64,000 nucleotides of DNA from Ancylomarina sp. DW003 (GTDB taxonomy: Bacteria > Bacteroidota > Bacteroidia > Bacteroidales > Marinifilaceae): assembly GCF_029029505.1 (NCBI RefSeq), contig NZ_JAKJSD010000016.1:1-64000 (forward strand), given 5' to 3'. A program made the position numbers and the translations under genes. Shown here in pieces: positions 62,640 through 64,000 of the stretch. The stretch's first letter is position 1. Every line of letters begins with the position of its first letter. Below the pieces are notes generated by a model. That model did not search any database, was not told where the DNA came from, and worked only from the letters and a program-made list of their open reading frames with translations.

Positions 62640-63731
62640 ATGTCAGTAATTGCAAGGGATATGAATAAGGTGGTGTTGGGAATGAGTGGTGGAACCGACT
62701 CATCGGTAACCGCTATGTTACTTCAGCAAAAAGGGTATGAAGTAATTGGCGTATCCTTATGGTTTTGGAATTCTCCTAAAGAGAATTCAAACACTTCTGA
62801 CTTACCGGGTTTTATTGTTGATGCCCGGAATTTGGCTACCAAACTTGGTATTGAACATCATGTGATTGATGCTCGAGATGAGTTTAAAGATGTTGTTATA
62901 GGTCAGTTTTTGCAAGAGTATCTGAATGGACGAACTCCGAGCCCTTGTATTCATTGTAACCCCAATTTAAAATGGCGTTTACTTTTAGATAAAGCTGATC
63001 AGTTAGGAGCAAATTATATTGCCACCGGGCATTATATTCAAATAGTTGAAGAAGAAGGAACGTTTTATATTCATAAGGGAGATGATCCTGCAAAAGATCA
63101 ATCCTATTTTCTATGGAATTTGAGTCAAGAAATTTTGTCCAGGACTTTAACGCCTCTTGGAGCCTATACAAAAACAGAAGTACGTGAAATGGCGACAAAT
63201 TTTGGCTACAAAAAAGTAGCGACTAAGAAGGAAAGTATGGGAATCTGTTTTCTGGATGGAATGGATTATCGCGATTTCCTGAAAAAGGAAATTGTAGATG
63301 TTGATGAGAAAATAGGGCAGGGGAAGATTGTAGATACTGAAGGGAAAGAGCTAGGTTGGCACGAAGGCTATCCTTATTATACAATAGGCCAAAAACGAGG
63401 CCTCGATCTAAAAGAGAAAACGGGCTTGATGGTTAGTCGAATTGATGCTGAAAACAACACCTTGATTCTTGAAAAAAGAGAGCAGCTTAATAGAACAGAG
63501 TTCACGATAAGCCATTATTATTTGAATAATAAGGAAGACATTAATCTTTTAAATATCACAACTGTAGTGCGCGGTTTGGGCTTGAATCCAGAAGGTTTTT
63601 CTATGCTAACTATTTTAAATGAAAGACAGATTAGCGTAAAACTTGAAAATCCGGCATGGGCAATTGCTCCGGGGCAACCAGTTGCCTTTTATATTGGAAA
63701 TAAATTAATTGGTGGCGGTTTTGCCGAATAG
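62640..63731 (+). CDS. mnmA: tRNA 2-thiouridine(34) synthase
   Basis: A 363-residue PP-loop enzyme. The ATP motif GMSGGTDSSV is at 14-23 and the two catalytic cysteines are C103 (SPCIHCN) and C203 (MGICFLDG), at the spacing typical of MnmA. A C-terminal tRNA-binding beta domain follows with GQKRGLDL and APGQPVAFY. It places sulfur on uridine 34 of Lys, Glu and Gln tRNAs. The TusA-like domain encoded at 481-2958 could in principle feed such a pathway, but that is speculation. An internal ATG at codon 8 (62661), where homologues begin, is an equally possible start. Confidence 0.92.
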   Translation: MSVIARDMNKVVLGMSGGTDSSVTAMLLQQKGYEVIGVSLWFWNSPKENSNTSDLPGFIVDARNLATKLGIEHHVIDARDEFKDVVIGQFLQEYLNGRTPSPCIHCNPNLKWRLLLDKADQLGANYIATGHYIQIVEEEGTFYIHKGDDPAKDQSYFLWNLSQEILSRTLTPLGAYTKTEVREMATNFGYKKVATKKESMGICFLDGMDYRDFLKKEIVDVDEKIGQGKIVDTEGKELGWHEGYPYYTIGQKRGLDLKEKTGLMVSRIDAENNTLILEKREQLNRTEFTISHYYLNNKEDINLLNITTVVRGLGLNPEGFSMLTILNERQISVKLENPAWAIAPGQPVAFYIGNKLIGGGFAE

Positions 63732-63745
63732 TGATTAGATAATTT

Positions 63746-63876
63746 AACACCCTATCGTCTGGCGACACTTTCCCTGAGAGGGAAAGACTATTAAAAAAAC
63801 TTAAAGTTTTCATTCGAGATATAATTTGAAATTTCTCCCATTAAAGGGGAGATGTCCGAAGGACAGAGGGGTGTTT
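63746..63876. repeat. Short element with imperfect inverted ends (MITE-like)
   Basis: The ends AACACCC (63746-63752) and GGGTGTT (about 63869-63875) are inverted. The similarity continues inward for about 30 bases with mismatches (CTGGCGACACTTTCCCT against the complement of AGGGGAGATGTCCGAAGG). The interior has two more stems, TTTCCCTGAGAGGGAAA and CTCCCATTAAAGGGGAG. The wording TCCGAAGGACAGAGGGGTG resembles short repeats seen between genes in several Bacteroidota. Confidence 0.5.
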
Positions 63877-63933
63877 TTAATCCCAGAATCATTTAGATTC
63901 TTGATCCTTTTTTTTGTAAAAATATAAACAGAT

Positions 63934-64000
63934 ATGACAACAAATACACAAAATATATTTTCAAATGGTGATGAGCTGATTAAAATTATCCAGATGCGAA
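63934..64000 (+). CDS. Start of an unidentified coding sequence, cut by the window edge
   Basis: An ATG at 63934 opens a frame of 22 codons without stop (MTTNTQNIFSNGDELIKIIQ...). AT-rich leader sequence precedes it and the frame is uninterrupted to the edge. Too short to name. Confidence 0.4.
   Translation, partial: MTTNTQNIFSNGDELIKIIQMR

Noticed and set aside
1-64000. tRNA, rRNA or CRISPR loci
   Set aside because: No cloverleaf-like sequence, rRNA-like conserved block or regularly spaced repeat was seen by eye. A covariance-model scan would be decisive.

Overview
The window is a chromosomal segment of an AT-rich member of the Bacteroidota, most likely an anaerobic or facultatively fermentative marine-type lineage such as Marinilabiliales. 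The order is inferred from gene content and was not tested by phylogeny. Supporting signs are LytTR/LytS pairs, lipoproteins with Bacteroidota-type lipoboxes, families typical of the phylum (DUF6913, DUF6268, LpoB beside a COG3014-like lipoprotein, a LysM-plus-receptor fusion), weak Shine-Dalgarno use, and several TTTG / TAnnTTTG promoters. No rRNA, tRNA, CRISPR array, prophage or complete insertion sequence was seen.

Layout. 0.5-7.6 kb, minus strand: a sulfur and iron-sulfur block typical of anaerobes. It holds a four-module CoA-disulfide reductase/rhodanese/TusA/DsrE fusion, a CGGC protein, a hotdog thioesterase, two MinD-type ATPases with ferredoxin inserts, two NifX/NifB-like proteins, a 59-residue DUF5320 protein and a DUF134 regulator whose promoter sits inside a perfect 21-bp inverted repeat. 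7.8-20.6 kb: housekeeping genes (HAD hydrolase, LytS/LytTR system, FAD/Fe-S 2-hydroxyacid dehydrogenase, pta-ackA, lipid A-type acyltransferase, SEC-C protein, aroC). 20.8-34.2 kb: paired PH-domain membrane proteins, a second LytS/LytTR system divergent from an RND efflux operon (adaptor, pump, DUF2141, TolC, beta-barrel), and an M3 peptidase. 34.3-38.3 kb: the most accessory-looking part, with a TetR regulator and two matching palindromes, a decayed SUKH (SMI1/KNR4) gene, cassette-like intergenic elements, a DUF1835 protein and small membrane proteins. 38.3-41.1 kb: DUF4349 lipoprotein, S41 peptidase and an NTF2-like secreted protein.

41.1-50.3 kb is a surface-polymer locus and the most interesting part. 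A coupled run encodes a cytidylyltransferase-PEP mutase fusion, phosphonopyruvate decarboxylase and an iron-type alcohol dehydrogenase. It sits with two CDP-glycerol glycerophosphotransferase-like enzymes, a UDP-glucuronate decarboxylase, a Wzi-like outer-membrane protein and a Kdo-kinase-like protein. Together they suggest synthesis of 2-hydroxyethylphosphonate, activation to a CMP ester, and transfer to a surface glycan or lipid. Each step is inferred from family membership.

50.3-63.7 kb returns to core functions: NUDIX hydrolase, COG3014-like lipoprotein and LpoB, dapA, DUF6913, pdxH, a possible nuclease-fold protein, DUF2461, mtnN-luxS (activated methyl cycle and AI-2), a LysM/receptor fusion, an M13 peptidase and mnmA. 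After mnmA comes a short element with imperfect inverted ends, and a coding sequence starts at 63934 and runs off the window.
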